Positions 6,816 to 15,661 of a stretch of 22,177 nt of DNA are shown one piece after another. Under the pieces are notes generated by a model. That model was not told the origin of the DNA and did not search any database. It saw nothing but the letters and a program-made list of their open reading frames with translations. The first letter of the stretch is position 1; the number at the start of each line of letters is the position of its first letter. The stretch is from Pseudomonadota bacterium (lineage in GTDB: Bacteria > Pseudomonadota > Gammaproteobacteria > Burkholderiales > Burkholderiaceae), in assembly GCA_029777935.1 (NCBI GenBank), contig JAKORH010000258.1:1-22177 (forward strand). The letters are read 5' to 3'. The translations under genes were made by a program, and so were the position numbers.

Positions 6816-8552
6816 ATGCTTCCGCAGCAACGGCAGGCGATCGTCGGACTGATACGCGACGCGCTCGCCGCCTTCTCCGCGCCCGAGACTCCGATCGAGC
6901 TGGCCCGCCCCAAGGTGGCCGCGCACGGCGATCTCGCGTGCTCGGTCGCGCTGCCGCTCGCCAGGCAGTTGACGCGCAACCCGCGCGAAATCGCACAGGC
7001 GATCGCCGATGCGCTGAAGCTGAATCCGCGCGCCGACGGGCTGCTCGAGTCGGTCGAGGTCGCGGGACCCGGCTTCATCAACCTGCGGGTGGCGGCCGCG
7101 GCCAAGCAGGACGTGGTCTACGCGGCGCTGCGCGAGCGCGAACGCTTCGGCACCACGAACACCGCGCACGGGCGGAAGGTGATGGTGGAGTTCGTGTCGG
7201 CCAATCCGACCGGGCCGCTGCACGTCGGCCACGCACGCCAGGCCGCGCTCGGCGATGCGCTGGCGAACCTGCTCGCCGCGCAGGGCTGGGACGTGACGCG
7301 CGAGTTCGACTACAACGATGCCGGCGTGCAGATCGACACGCTGGCGAAATCGGTGCAGGCGCGCGCGCGCGAATTGCGCGGCGAGAAGGTCGATGCCGAG
7401 TCGATCGGCTACCGCGGCGACTACATCGTCGACATCGCGCGCGAGTTCCTCGAGCAGAAGACACAAACCTCGCGCGACGGCGCGCCGGTGCAGGCGGGGG
7501 GCGACGTCGACGACCTGGACAACATCCGCCACTTCGCGGTCGCTTACCTGCGCCACGAGCAGGACATGGACCTGGCGGCGTTCGGCGTGTCGTTCGACTG
7601 CTTCTACCTCGAGTCGTCGCTATATTCGGACGCCAAGGTCGACCAGGCGGTCGAGGCGATGACCGCCTCCGGCATGACGTACGAGGCCGAGGGCGCGCTG
7701 TGGCTGCGCACGACCGAGATCAAGGACATCGGCGGCTTCGGCGGACCGCGCGAAGACGACAAGGACCGCGTGATGCGCAAGTCCGACGGCGGCTACACCT
7801 ACTTCGTGCCCGACGTCGCGTATCACCTGACCAAGCTCGAGCGCGGCTTCGTCAAGGTGATCAACGTGCAGGGCTCGGACCACTATGGCACGGTGCCGCG
7901 CGTGCGCGCGGGGTTGCGCGCGGCGGCCAGGGCGCGCGGCATCGAGATCCCGCCCGGCTATCCCGACTACCTGCTGCACAAGATGGTGCGCGTGATGCGC
8001 GGCGGCGAGGAAGTCAAGATGAGCAAGCGCGCCGGCGAGTACGTGACGCTGCGCGACCTGATCGACTGGGTCGGGCGCGACGCGACGCGCTTCTTCCTCG
8101 TCTCGCGCAAGGCGGACACCGAGTTCGTGTTCGACGTCGATCTGGCCCTGTCGCAGAGCGAGGACAACCCCGTCTACTACGTGCAGTACGCGCACGCGCG
8201 CATCTGCAGCGTGCTGGCGCAGGCGGCGGCGAGCGGCGTGGCGATCGACGAGGAGCGCGCGCTGCACGCGAATCTGGCGCCGCTCGCCGGCACGCGCGAG
8301 CAGGCGCTGCTGGCTCGGCTGTCGGACTACCCGGATGCGCTGGCCGAGGCCGCACTCGAACTGGCGCCGCACCAGATCGCGTTCTACCTGAAGGACCTCG
8401 CGGCGGAGTTTCACGCCTTCTACAATGCCGAGCGCGTGCTCGTCGACGATGCGCAACCGCGCGACGCACGGCTCGCGTTGCTGCTGGCCGCGCGGCAGGT
8501 GCTGCGCAACGGGCTCGCCGTGATCGGCGTGGCGGCGCCGGAGCGCATGTGA
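6816..8552 (+). CDS. argS: Arginyl-tRNA synthetase
   Basis: 578 residues, a normal length. The enzyme charges tRNA-Arg in the cytosol. The N-terminal additional domain (about 1-110) is followed by the class I catalytic core with the HIGH-type motif HVGH at 136-139 inside [16 protein letters not shown], and by the KMSKS-type motif KMSKR at 401-405. The C-terminal DALR anticodon-binding domain is recognisable from about residue 460 ([16 protein letters not shown] onwards). ATG 6816 was chosen because it starts the usual MLP-QQ-type N-terminus; the frame is open upstream, but that part overlaps the divergent VOC gene and has no argS similarity. It heads a run of five same-strand genes, with the SPOR gene starting 8 bp after its stop. 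Confidence 0.95.
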   Translation: MLPQQRQAIVGLIRDALAAFSAPETPIELARPKVAAHGDLACSVALPLARQLTRNPREIAQAIADALKLNPRADGLLESVEVAGPGFINLRVAAAAKQDVVYAALRERERFGTTNTAHGRKVMVEFVSANPTGPLHVGHARQAALGDALANLLAAQGWDVTREFDYNDAGVQIDTLAKSVQARARELRGEKVDAESIGYRGDYIVDIAREFLEQKTQTSRDGAPVQAGGDVDDLDNIRHFAVAYLRHEQDMDLAAFGVSFDCFYLESSLYSDAKVDQAVEAMTASGMTYEAEGALWLRTTEIKDIGGFGGPREDDKDRVMRKSDGGYTYFVPDVAYHLTKLERGFVKVINVQGSDHYGTVPRVRAGLRAAARARGIEIPPGYPDYLLHKMVRVMRGGEEVKMSKRAGEYVTLRDLIDWVGRDATRFFLVSRKADTEFVFDVDLALSQSEDNPVYYVQYAHARICSVLAQAAASGVAIDEERALHANLAPLAGTREQALLARLSDYPDALAEAALELAPHQIAFYLKDLAAEFHAFYNAERVLVDDAQPRDARLALLLAARQVLRNGLAVIGVAAPERM

Positions 8553-8560
8553 CTTCAGGA

Positions 8561-9103
8561 ATGGGAACCGCAGTGAAACCGATTCGAACTCAGCGCGGCA
8601 GCACGGTGCTCGGCTTCATCGTCGGGCTGATCGCGGGGCTCGCGGTCGCGGTGGCGGTCGCGGTCTACATCACGAACGCGCCGCTGCCGTTCGTGACCAA
8701 GGTGCAGCACCCGGTCGCGCACGTGAATCCCACGCCCGGCGCGCCGCTGCCCGATCCGAACAAGCCGCTGTACGGCCAGAACCAGAGCGCGCCGGCCGAG
8801 GCCAGGTCGGCGCCCGCGCCGGCGGTTGCGTCGGCCGCACCGGCCGAGAAGGCGCCGGCCGCCGAGGAAGGAACGCGCTTCCTGCTGCAAGCGGGCGCCT
8901 TCAAGTCGCCGGACGAAGCCGACGCGATGCGCGCGCGGCTCGCGTTGCTCGGGCTCGATGCGCGCATCTTCCCGATCGACCAGGGCGGGCAGACGCTGTA
9001 CCGGGTGCGCCTCGGCCCGTACGGCCAGATCGACGAGATCAACCGCACGCGCAAGCTGCTGGCCGAGAACAGCATCGACGCGCAGGTCGTGCGGCTCAAG
9101 TAG
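8561..9103 (+). CDS. SPOR domain-containing membrane protein (FtsN-like)
   Basis: 180 residues. A short basic N-terminus leads into one transmembrane segment (about 15-37, GFIVGLIAGLAVAVAVAVYI). A Pro/Ala-rich periplasmic linker (about 50-100) and a C-terminal SPOR domain (about 105-178, beginning RFLLQAGAFKSPDEA) follow. SPOR domains bind denuded peptidoglycan at the septum, so a cell-division role like that of FtsN is likely, but the protein lacks other FtsN-specific marks. Possible starts are GTG 8549 (overlapping the argS stop as GTGA), ATG 8561 and GTG 8573; ATG 8561 is used here, and the choice changes only the tail before the membrane segment. It lies between argS and dsbA, an order I recall as conserved in Burkholderiales. 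Confidence 0.85.
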   Translation: MGTAVKPIRTQRGSTVLGFIVGLIAGLAVAVAVAVYITNAPLPFVTKVQHPVAHVNPTPGAPLPDPNKPLYGQNQSAPAEARSAPAPAVASAAPAEKAPAAEEGTRFLLQAGAFKSPDEADAMRARLALLGLDARIFPIDQGGQTLYRVRLGPYGQIDEINRTRKLLAENSIDAQVVRLK

Positions 9104-9181
9104 CACGCAGTGGTCATCGAACTTCGGCGCCGCGGCGTTATCCAATCCGGCACCCCAACGATTCCCCGCTGGAGACACGAC

Positions 9182-9838
9182 ATGAGTCTGAGCCCTGGCC
9201 GCCGCGAATTCCTCGCTGCCGCCGCTGCGCTGCCCGTCCTCGCGTACGCGGCGGACAAGAAGCCCGACGCCGGCATCGACTACACGGAGGTGCGGCCGCC
9301 GCAGCCTACCGAGACGCCGGGCAAGATCGAAGTGCTCGAGTTCTTCTGGTACGGCTGCCCGCACTGCGCGGCGTTCGAGCCGGACCTGGAGGCGTGGCGC
9401 AAGCGCCTGCCGTCCGATGTCGCCTTTCGCCTGAGTCCGGTCGCGTTCACCGACGCGCAGACGCCGCACAGCAAGATCTACTACACGCTCGAAGCGCTGG
9501 GCAAGGTGAACCAGATGCACGAGAAGGTGTACGAGGAAATCGTCGGCAAGCGCCACCCGCTGCTGAAGACCGACGACATCGCCGACTTCATGGCCGCCAA
9601 CGGCATCGACCGCAAGCAGTGGCTCGATACGTACAACTCGTTCTCGATCGCCACGCGCGCGCAGCGCGCCGCGCAGGTGTGGCGCGCGTACAAGGTCGAT
9701 GGCACGCCGACGATCGGCGTCGACGGGCGCTACATCACCTCGCCCGCGCAGGCCAGCGGCCGCGCCGAATGCCTGCGCGTGGTCGATTTCCTGATCAACC
9801 GCATCCGCGCCGAGAAGGGCGGAGTGGCGAAGAAATAG
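9182..9838 (+). CDS. dsbA: Periplasmic thiol:disulfide interchange protein DsbA
   Basis: 218 residues. It introduces disulfide bonds into exported proteins. The active site C59-P-H-C62 sits in FFWYGCPHCAAF, followed by an all-helical insert and the cis-Pro loop VDGTPTIGVDG near residue 180, which gives a complete thioredoxin/DsbA fold. The N-terminus MSLSPGRREFLAAAAA with a hydrophobic run ending AYA-A carries a twin-arginine (RREFL) motif, so export by Tat instead of Sec is possible. GGAG lies about 7 bases before the ATG. A 78-bp gap separates it from the SPOR gene, so an internal promoter is possible. The next gene starts 2 bp after its stop. DsbB is not in the window. Confidence 0.93.
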   Translation: MSLSPGRREFLAAAAALPVLAYAADKKPDAGIDYTEVRPPQPTETPGKIEVLEFFWYGCPHCAAFEPDLEAWRKRLPSDVAFRLSPVAFTDAQTPHSKIYYTLEALGKVNQMHEKVYEEIVGKRHPLLKTDDIADFMAANGIDRKQWLDTYNSFSIATRAQRAAQVWRAYKVDGTPTIGVDGRYITSPAQASGRAECLRVVDFLINRIRAEKGGVAKK

Positions 9839-9840
9839 GA

Positions 9841-10608
9841 ATGAACGTCTTCCTCACCGGCGCCTCCAGCGGGATCGGGGCGGCGCTGGCGAGCGAGTTC
9901 GCGCGACGAGGTGCGACGGTCGGGCTTCTCGCGCGGCGCAAGGCGGCGCTCGACGAACTGATCGGAAAGCTGCCCGGCCGCCACTTCTCCTACGCGGCCG
10001 ACGTCACCAACAAGGAAGCGCTGATCGACGCCGCGCGCGCGTTCGAGCGCGACTGCGGCGGCGCCGACATCGTGGTGGCCAACGCCGGCATCTCGGTCGG
10101 CGTGCTGACCGAGCACTACGAAGACCTCGAGTCGTTCAAGCTGGTGTTCGACACCAACGTGCTGGCGATGGCCTACACGTTCCATCCGTTCATCGCGAAG
10201 ATGCGCGAGCGCCGGCGCGGCACGCTGGTCGGCATCGCGAGCGTGGCCGGCATCCGCGGGCTGCCGGGATCGGAAGCGTACTGCGCGTCGAAAGCGGCCG
10301 TGATCAGCTACTGCGAGAGCCTGCGCGTGGAGCTGGCGCGCTTCGGCGTGCGCGTGGTGACCATCGCGCCCGGCTTCATCCGCACGCCGCTGACGGCGAA
10401 GAACCCGTACCGGATGCCGTTCCTGATGCAGCCCGATGCGTTCGCGCGCCGCGCGGCCGACGCGATCATCGCGGGCACCAGCTACCGCGTGATTCCATGG
10501 CAGATGAGCGTGGTCGCCGGGCTGCTGCGCGTGCTGCCGAACTGGGCGTTCGACCGGCTGATGGCGAACCGGCCGTACAAGCCGCGCAAGACCGAACCGC
10601 GCGCATGA
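9841..10608 (+). CDS. SDR family oxidoreductase
   Basis: 255 residues. This is a classical SDR with TGASSGIG at 6-13, ARR after beta-2 (basic residues R32-R33 suggest NADP preference), NAG at 81-83, and the catalytic triad S134, Y147 and K151 (YCASK). The PGFIRTPLT segment follows. The C-terminal part has a hydrophobic amphipathic stretch (SVVAGLLRVLPNWAFDRLM) that may contact the membrane, as in the YqeF-/DltE-like SDR subgroup acting on lipidic substrates; that is inference. It is tightly packed after dsbA (2-bp gap), and its stop overlaps the next ATG (ATGA). The substrate is unknown. Confidence 0.87.
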   Translation: MNVFLTGASSGIGAALASEFARRGATVGLLARRKAALDELIGKLPGRHFSYAADVTNKEALIDAARAFERDCGGADIVVANAGISVGVLTEHYEDLESFKLVFDTNVLAMAYTFHPFIAKMRERRRGTLVGIASVAGIRGLPGSEAYCASKAAVISYCESLRVELARFGVRVVTIAPGFIRTPLTAKNPYRMPFLMQPDAFARRAADAIIAGTSYRVIPWQMSVVAGLLRVLPNWAFDRLMANRPYKPRKTEPRA

Positions 10609-11408
10609 CGTGGCTCGATGCCGTCGGCCACGCGCACGCTGCGGCGGAGCCGGGCTTTCGCATCGTCTCGCTGGTGCCGTCGCTGACCGAACTCGCGATC
10701 GAACTGGGGCTGCGTGAACACGTGGTCGGCCGCACCGGCTTCTGCATCCACCCGCGCGAGATCGTGCGCGATATCCCGAAGGTCGGCGGCACCAAGGACG
10801 TCAGGCTCGATCGGGTGCATGCGCTCGCACCTACGCACGTGATCGCCAACATCGACGAGAACGAACTGCCGACGGTCGAGGCGCTGCGCGAGTTCGTGCC
10901 GCACGTGATCGTCACGCACCCGCAGGCGCCGGAGGACAACGCGGAGCTGTATCGCCTCCTCAGTGGCGTGTTTCATCGCCAGCGCGAGGCGGAGCGGCTG
11001 TGCGGCGAACTGCAGCGCGAGCTCGACGTGTGCCGCGCGATCGAGTGGTCGCGCGAGCGTGTGCTGTACCTGATCTGGAAGGATCCGTGGATGACGATCG
11101 CGTCCGACACGTACATTGCACAAACTCTGACGTGCGTGGGGTGGGACGTGCCGCACGGCCCCGGCGGCGAGCGCGGCGCGGCGCGCTATCCGACGCTCGC
11201 CGATCTCGGCGCTGAAGTGGCTCGCGTCGACCGCGTGCTGCTGTCGACCGAACCGTTCATGTTCCGCGCGCCGCACGTCGAAGATCTGCGCGCGCGCTTT
11301 CCCGGCAAATCGGTCGAACTGATCGACGGCGAGATGACGAGTTGGTACGGCTCGCGCGCGATTCGCGGGCTGGCTTACTTGCACCGGCTGCGCGCCGCGA
11401 CGGCCTGA
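10605..11408 (+). CDS. BtuF-like helical-backbone metal receptor (no signal peptide)
   Basis: 267 residues. The fold is that of ABC-transporter binding proteins for cobalamin, haem or siderophores: RIVSLVPSLTELAIELG at 20-36, VGRTGFCIHP, then KVGGTKDVRLDRVHALAPTHVIA, the hallmark of class III binding proteins. A second lobe begins near LYLIWKDPWMTIASDTYI. There is no signal peptide or lipobox: the conserved domain begins about 20 residues in and those residues are not hydrophobic, so a cytosolic location is likely. There are no permease or ATPase genes nearby. It may be a cytosolic cofactor or metal sensor/chaperone instead of a transporter part. It is the last gene of the argS run and is translationally coupled to the SDR. 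Confidence 0.78.
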   Translation: MTWLDAVGHAHAAAEPGFRIVSLVPSLTELAIELGLREHVVGRTGFCIHPREIVRDIPKVGGTKDVRLDRVHALAPTHVIANIDENELPTVEALREFVPHVIVTHPQAPEDNAELYRLLSGVFHRQREAERLCGELQRELDVCRAIEWSRERVLYLIWKDPWMTIASDTYIAQTLTCVGWDVPHGPGGERGAARYPTLADLGAEVARVDRVLLSTEPFMFRAPHVEDLRARFPGKSVELIDGEMTSWYGSRAIRGLAYLHRLRAATA

Positions 11409-11416
11409 GCGCGCAC

Positions 11417-11465
11417 GGCCGCTCCGAAGCGCTCAGCCCGAAGCGCGCAGCGCGGAGGGTGGCCC
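11417..11465. terminator. Imperfect inverted repeat between convergent genes (contains dispersed repeat copy 2)
   Basis: GGCCGCTCCG near 11418 pairs imperfectly with CGGAGGGTGGCC ending near 11464, and an inner GCGCT (11429-11433) pairs with AGCGC (11442-11446). It occupies the 66-bp gap between the metal-receptor gene and the Cds1-like gene. Positions 11442-11460 are the second copy of the GC-rich repeat at 5046-5063. Terminator function is inferred from position. Confidence 0.4.
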
Positions 11466-11474
11466 GACAAAGCT

Positions 11475-12539
11475 TCACGCCGGCCACGCCCCGGTCGCGC
11501 AAGCGCGCTCCAGTTGCGCCATGTGCGGCGCGATGTCGTAGCCGTTGTCGCGCAGCCAGGCGTCGCTGTAGTACGAGTCCAGATAGCGGTCGCCCGGATC
11601 GCACGCGAGCGTGACAATCGCGCCGGGTTCGCCACGCGCATGCAGCTCGCAGGCGAGCGCGAGCGCGCCGTAGAAATCCGTGCCGGTCGAGCCGCCGTAC
11701 TTGCGCCCGACGAGTCGATCGAGCAGGCGCATCGCCGCGTACGAGGCGGCGTTCGGCACGCGGATCATGCGGTCGATCACGCCGGGCACGAACGAGGGCT
11801 CCACGCGCGGCCGGCCGATGCCTTCGATGTCCGACCCGCGCGTACTCGTGAGCGACGCATCGCGCGTCCGGTAGTAGTCGCTGAACACCGAGTGCTCCGG
11901 ATCGACCACGCACAACTGCGTGTCGTAGCCCTTGTGGCGCAGGTAGCGGCCGATCGTCGCCGACGTGCCGCCGGTGCCGGCGCCGACCACGATCCAGCGC
12001 GGGATCGGGTGCGGCTCGCTCTTCATCTGCTGGAAGATCGATTCGGCGATGTTGTTGTTGCCGCGCCAGTCGGTCGCGCGCTCGGCGAACGTGAACTGGT
12101 CCATGTAGTGGCCGCGGCGCTCGAAAGCGAGCCGCTCGGCCTCCGCGTACACGCGCGCCGGATTGTCGACGAAATGGCATTGCCCGCCATAGAACTCGAT
12201 CTGCGCCACCTTCGCGGCCGACGTGCCGCGCGGCATCACCGCGATGAACGGCAGCCCGATCATTCGCGCGAAGTACGCCTCCGACACCGCGGTGCTGCCC
12301 GACGAGGCCTCGATCACCGACGTGTCCTCGTCGATCCACCCGTTGCACAGCCCGTACAGGAACAGCGACCGCGCGAGCCGGTGCTTGAGGCTGCCGGTCG
12401 GATGCGTGGATTCGTCCTTCAGATACATCCGCACGCCCGGCAGCGCGGGCAGCTCCACCAGAATCAGGTGGGTGTCGGACGAGCGCTGGAAGTCGCGCTC
12501 GATCTTGTGGATCGCATCCAGAACCCAGGCGCGTGACAC
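11475..12539 (-). CDS. Cds1-like PLP-dependent cysteine desulfhydrase / cysteine synthase family enzyme
   Basis: 354 residues. The fold is that of fold-type II PLP enzymes. The PLP lysine is K52 in [13 protein letters not shown], the substrate loop is [15 protein letters not shown], and the phosphate cradle is [13 protein letters not shown]. The motif set and length (longer than the roughly 310 residues of CysK, with an extended C-terminus containing [13 protein letters not shown]) resemble mycobacterial Cds1, which degrades cysteine to pyruvate, ammonia and sulfide. I infer cysteine degradation, but cysteine synthase activity is possible. GTG 12539 is chosen because AAGGGG lies 6 bases upstream; the frame is open further, but that would overlap the divergent URO-D gene. 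It is monocistronic and divergent from the URO-D gene. Confidence 0.82.
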   Translation of the reverse strand: MSRAWVLDAIHKIERDFQRSSDTHLILVELPALPGVRMYLKDESTHPTGSLKHRLARSLFLYGLCNGWIDEDTSVIEASSGSTAVSEAYFARMIGLPFIAVMPRGTSAAKVAQIEFYGGQCHFVDNPARVYAEAERLAFERRGHYMDQFTFAERATDWRGNNNIAESIFQQMKSEPHPIPRWIVVGAGTGGTSATIGRYLRHKGYDTQLCVVDPEHSVFSDYYRTRDASLTSTRGSDIEGIGRPRVEPSFVPGVIDRMIRVPNAASYAAMRLLDRLVGRKYGGSTGTDFYGALALACELHARGEPGAIVTLACDPGDRYLDSYYSDAWLRDNGYDIAPHMAQLERACATGAWPA

Positions 12540-12641
12540 GGGAAACCCCTTGGCGAGTGGTCGTTCGACGCGGAGTATCCCGTTTGTCGTCGCGGTTCGT
12601 CCATGGGAAACTGCGGCCCGCGCAAAGCGGACCCGAACCCG

Positions 12642-13625
12642 ATGGACCATTGGCAACGAATTGAAGCGGCCCTGGCCGGCCATGCCACCGATTGCCCGCC
12701 GATCGCGCTGTGGCGGCACTTCCCCGACGACGATCAGCATGCCGACAAGCTGGTCGCGCACACGCTCGACTGGCAGCGGCGGTGGGATTTCGATCTGGTC
12801 AAGTTCATGCCGTCCGGCACCTACGGTGTGGAGGACTGGGGCGCGGTCAGTGCCTATCGCGGCAGCGCCAACGGCGCGCGCGAAGTGATCGGCCCCGCGA
12901 TCCGGCAGCGCGATGACTGGCTGCGGCTCACCGCGCTCGACGTGAAGCGCGGCCACTACGGCCGGACCAACGAGGCGCTGGCGGCGGTCGCGCGCGAGCT
13001 GAAGGATGCGGTGCCGCTGCTGCAGACGGTGTTCAGCCCGCTGACCACCGCGCGCAAGCTGGCGGGCGACCGCCTGTTCGCCGACCTGCGCCGGGCGCCG
13101 GATGTGCTCGAGCAGGCGCTGCGGGTGATCACCGACGTGACGGTCCGCTTCGCGCTCGACGCGCTGCAGGCGGGCGCGCACGGAGCCTTCTTCGCCACGC
13201 AGGTGGCGACCTATCGGTTGCTCAGCGCCGACGAATACGAGCGCTTCGGCAAGCGCTGGGACCTGACGGTGCTCGCCGCGCTGCGCGGCAAGGCGCGGCT
13301 GACGATGCTGCACGCGCACGGCCACGACATCATGTTCGACCTGTTGGCCGACTATCCGGTCGAAATGTTCAACTGGCACGACCGCGTGACGGAGCCAACG
13401 CTGCGCGAGGCGGCAGCGCGCTTGCCGCAACTGCTGGTCGGCGGACTGAACGAAAACGGCGCGCTGCTGAAGGGGCCGGAGCAGGGCATCGAGAACGAGG
13501 TGCGCGATGCGCTCGCGCAGACCGGCGGCCGGCGCCTGATGATCGGCCCGGGCTGCGTGGTGCCGATCGCGGTGCCGGATGCGCACGTGCGAGCCGCGCT
13601 GCGCGCCGTGCGCGAGCTGCATTGA
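12642..13625 (+). CDS. Uroporphyrinogen decarboxylase (URO-D) family protein
   Basis: 327 residues. The URO-D superfamily includes HemE and corrinoid-dependent methyltransferases such as MtaA and CmuA. The start [13 protein letters not shown] is typical of non-HemE members, and the [14 protein letters not shown] segment takes the place of the HemE substrate-binding RQAGR motif. [25 protein letters not shown] and the closing [13 protein letters not shown] fit the family's TIM barrel. H235 and H237 of HAHGHD, together with the C-terminal Cys in GPGC, are possible metal ligands of a methyltransferase-type site. It is not haem biosynthetic HemE. An upstream in-frame ATG at 12603 is possible but less family-like. 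It lies 17 bp before the Bug receptor gene and is probably in one operon with it. The substrate is unknown. Confidence 0.78.
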   Translation: MDHWQRIEAALAGHATDCPPIALWRHFPDDDQHADKLVAHTLDWQRRWDFDLVKFMPSGTYGVEDWGAVSAYRGSANGAREVIGPAIRQRDDWLRLTALDVKRGHYGRTNEALAAVARELKDAVPLLQTVFSPLTTARKLAGDRLFADLRRAPDVLEQALRVITDVTVRFALDALQAGAHGAFFATQVATYRLLSADEYERFGKRWDLTVLAALRGKARLTMLHAHGHDIMFDLLADYPVEMFNWHDRVTEPTLREAAARLPQLLVGGLNENGALLKGPEQGIENEVRDALAQTGGRRLMIGPGCVVPIAVPDAHVRAALRAVRELH

Positions 13626-13642
13626 TTACGAAAGGGATGAAC

Positions 13643-14635
13643 ATGCGTCGAACCATCGGACTCGTGGGGAAGTTGGGGCTCATCGCTTCAGCGGCGCTGC
13701 TGGCTGCGGGATCGGCGCACGCGGACACGTGGCCAGCGGCGGGCAAGCCGATCCAGGTCGTCGTGCCGGCGCCCGGCGGTGGCGGCACCGGCGACACGAT
13801 CGCGCGCGTGCTGACCGAAGCGCTCGCCAAGCGGCTCGGCACGTCGGTCATCGTCGACAACAAGCCGGGCGCCAACGGCAACATCGGTGCCACTGCGGCG
13901 GCGACAGCCGCGCCCGACGGCTACCGGCTGCTGTTCTCCTGGGCCGGCACGCTGGCAGTGAATCCGAGCCTGTACCAGAACCTGCCATTCGATCCACAGC
14001 GCAACTTCGAACCAATCGGGCTCGTCGCCGAGGTGCCGAACATCCTGGTCGTCAACAACAATCTGCCGGCGAAGGACGTCGCCGGCTTCGTCGCCTACGC
14101 GAAAGCCAATCCGGACAAGATCAACTTCGGCTCGACCGGCCAGGGCAGCTCGATGCACCTGGCGGGGGAGCTGTTCATGCGCGAGACCGGAACGAAGATG
14201 GTGCACGTGCCGTACAACGCGCCGGGCGTGGCGACGACCAACCTGATGGCCAACGACATCCAGGCGATGTTCCAGCTAATTCCCGGCGTGATCGGCCAGG
14301 TCAAGGGCGGCAAGCTGCGCGCGCTGGCGGTGATGTCGTCCGCGCGCTCGCCCGCGCTGCCCGACGTGCCGACGATGGCCGAGCAGGGCCAGCCCAGGTT
14401 GCTGTCATCGACCTGGTTCGCGCTGCTGGCGCCGAAGGGGACGCCGGCGCCGATCCTCGAAAAGCTCAACGCCGAGATCAACGAGATCCTGCGCGACGCC
14501 GAGATCCGTAGGAAGCTGGCGGACATGGGCGCCACGCCGCTCGGCGGCACGCGGAGCCAACTGGCCGATCATCTCGCGGCGGAGACCGTCAAGTGGGGCC
14601 GCATCGTGCGCGAGGCAAAGATCCAGTTGCAGTAG
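13643..14635 (+). CDS. Bug-family tripartite tricarboxylate transporter substrate-binding protein
   Basis: 330 residues. This is a periplasmic receptor for small carboxylates and related compounds. The signal peptide is M-R-R-T then a hydrophobic run ending GSAHA, with cleavage before D28. The two ligand-loop motifs are present: VVVPAPGGGGTGDTIAR (47-63) and DNKPGANGNIGA. PDGYRLLF and FGSTGQGSSMHLAGELF are also typical. ATG 13643 is chosen because AAAGGG lies 6 bases upstream; ATG 13637 directly abuts that site. No TctA or TctB membrane genes are adjacent, which is common because Bug genes are greatly amplified in Burkholderiales. It sits between the URO-D gene and the dehydrogenase, so its ligand may be their substrate. 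Confidence 0.92.
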   Translation: MRRTIGLVGKLGLIASAALLAAGSAHADTWPAAGKPIQVVVPAPGGGGTGDTIARVLTEALAKRLGTSVIVDNKPGANGNIGATAAATAAPDGYRLLFSWAGTLAVNPSLYQNLPFDPQRNFEPIGLVAEVPNILVVNNNLPAKDVAGFVAYAKANPDKINFGSTGQGSSMHLAGELFMRETGTKMVHVPYNAPGVATTNLMANDIQAMFQLIPGVIGQVKGGKLRALAVMSSARSPALPDVPTMAEQGQPRLLSSTWFALLAPKGTPAPILEKLNAEINEILRDAEIRRKLADMGATPLGGTRSQLADHLAAETVKWGRIVREAKIQLQ

Positions 14636-14660
14636 TTCGCGTACCGGATTCGTGCACCGG

Positions 14661-15524
14661 ATGCGGCCTGCGGTCGGCTGGATCGGGCTAGGCCGCATCG
14701 GCGCGCCGATGGCGCGCCGCGTGCTCGATACGGGCTGGCCGCTGCACGTGTGGGCGCGGCGGCCTGAATCCGCGCAAGCCTTGCTTGCCGGCGGCGCACG
14801 CTGGGCCGAATCGCCCGAGGCGCTGGCGCACGCGTGCGACTTCGTTGTCACCATCGTCGGCGGCTCCGACGACGTGCTCGACGTGCAGCGGCGCCTGCTG
14901 CCGCACACCCGCAGCGGCGCGGTGTACATCGACATGACCACCGCTGCGCCCGGCACCGCGGCCGAGATGAGCGCGTTGGCAGCGGGTGCGGACGTGCTCG
15001 ACTGCCCGGTCACCGGCGGCGTCGGCGGCGCGCAGCAGGGCAAGCTGACCGCTTTCGTCGGTGGCGACGCGCAGGCGCTCGAACGCGCGCGACCGCTGCT
15101 CGCGACGTTCGCGCAGCGGATCGTCCATTGCGGCGCGTCCGGCGCCGGCTACCGCATGAAGCTCGTCAATCAGACGATGATGGCCGGCGCACTGTTCGGT
15201 CTCGCGCAGGGCGCAGCGCTCGCGCGCGCCAGCGGTTTCGAAAACGCTCTGGTGCGCGGCGCGCTCGGCAGCGGCAGCGCGTCCGGGCTTCTGTTCCAGT
15301 CCTACCTGCCGCGGATGCTCGAAGGCGGCGGCGACGTGACCTTCACGCTCGCGCTGCTGCGCAAGGACCTGCAGCTCGCGCACGCCGCGGCGGACGCGTG
15401 CGGCCTGGATGTGCGACTGCTCGATCGGATGCTCGAACTGGCGCGCGCCGCGAGCGAGCGCTTCGGCGACAGCGCGGGCGTGCAGTGCCTGGCCGAGGCC
15501 GTTGCGAGCGCACGATCCGGCTAA
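14661..15524 (+). CDS. NAD(P)-dependent beta-hydroxyacid dehydrogenase (3-hydroxyisobutyrate dehydrogenase family)
   Basis: 287 residues. It oxidises a beta-hydroxyacid to the semialdehyde, or works in reverse as in tartronate semialdehyde reductase. The N-terminal Rossmann motif GWIGLGRIGAPMARRVL is at 6-22. The substrate motif DCPVTGG is at 114-120, and the catalytic K167 is in GAGYRMKLVNQ. R33-R34 after beta-2 suggests NADP. The helical C-terminal domain is complete. A GTG at 14652, three codons upstream, is an alternative start. The gap to the Bug gene is 25 bp, and the frame ends shortly before a palindromic repeat that probably terminates the operon. The substrate is likely related to the Bug ligand, but nothing identifies it. 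Confidence 0.87.
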   Translation: MRPAVGWIGLGRIGAPMARRVLDTGWPLHVWARRPESAQALLAGGARWAESPEALAHACDFVVTIVGGSDDVLDVQRRLLPHTRSGAVYIDMTTAAPGTAAEMSALAAGADVLDCPVTGGVGGAQQGKLTAFVGGDAQALERARPLLATFAQRIVHCGASGAGYRMKLVNQTMMAGALFGLAQGAALARASGFENALVRGALGSGSASGLLFQSYLPRMLEGGGDVTFTLALLRKDLQLAHAAADACGLDVRLLDRMLELARAASERFGDSAGVQCLAEAVASARSG

Positions 15525-15590
15525 CGCCGGTCCAGTTCCCGCTGCCACTGTCGGCGTCGCGCCCGGAATGCCGCTCGCCGAACATTGTGC

Positions 15591-15661
15591 CGTCGCCCCG
15601 GCGCAGGCCGGGGCCCCGTTTCGAGCTTGAAAATTAGGCCCCGGCCTTCTCCGGGGTGACG
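15591..15661. repeat. Dispersed palindromic repeat / bidirectional terminator
   Basis: Arms 15591-15615 (starting CGTCGCCCCGGCGCAGGCC) and 15637-15661 pair along 25 bases with four mismatches, around a 21-base loop. The CGTCACCCCGGCG-AGGCCGGGG type is a familiar interspersed repeat in GC-rich Proteobacteria, often giving spurious PRRRPGP translations. It lies between convergent genes and ends directly before the metC stop codon, so it is likely to act as the shared terminator. Confidence 0.7.

Noticed and set aside
12540..13622. Upstream extension of the Cds1-like frame to a 715-residue protein
   Set aside because: The extension is antisense to the URO-D gene, while GTG 12539 has a strong AAGGGG site directly upstream.
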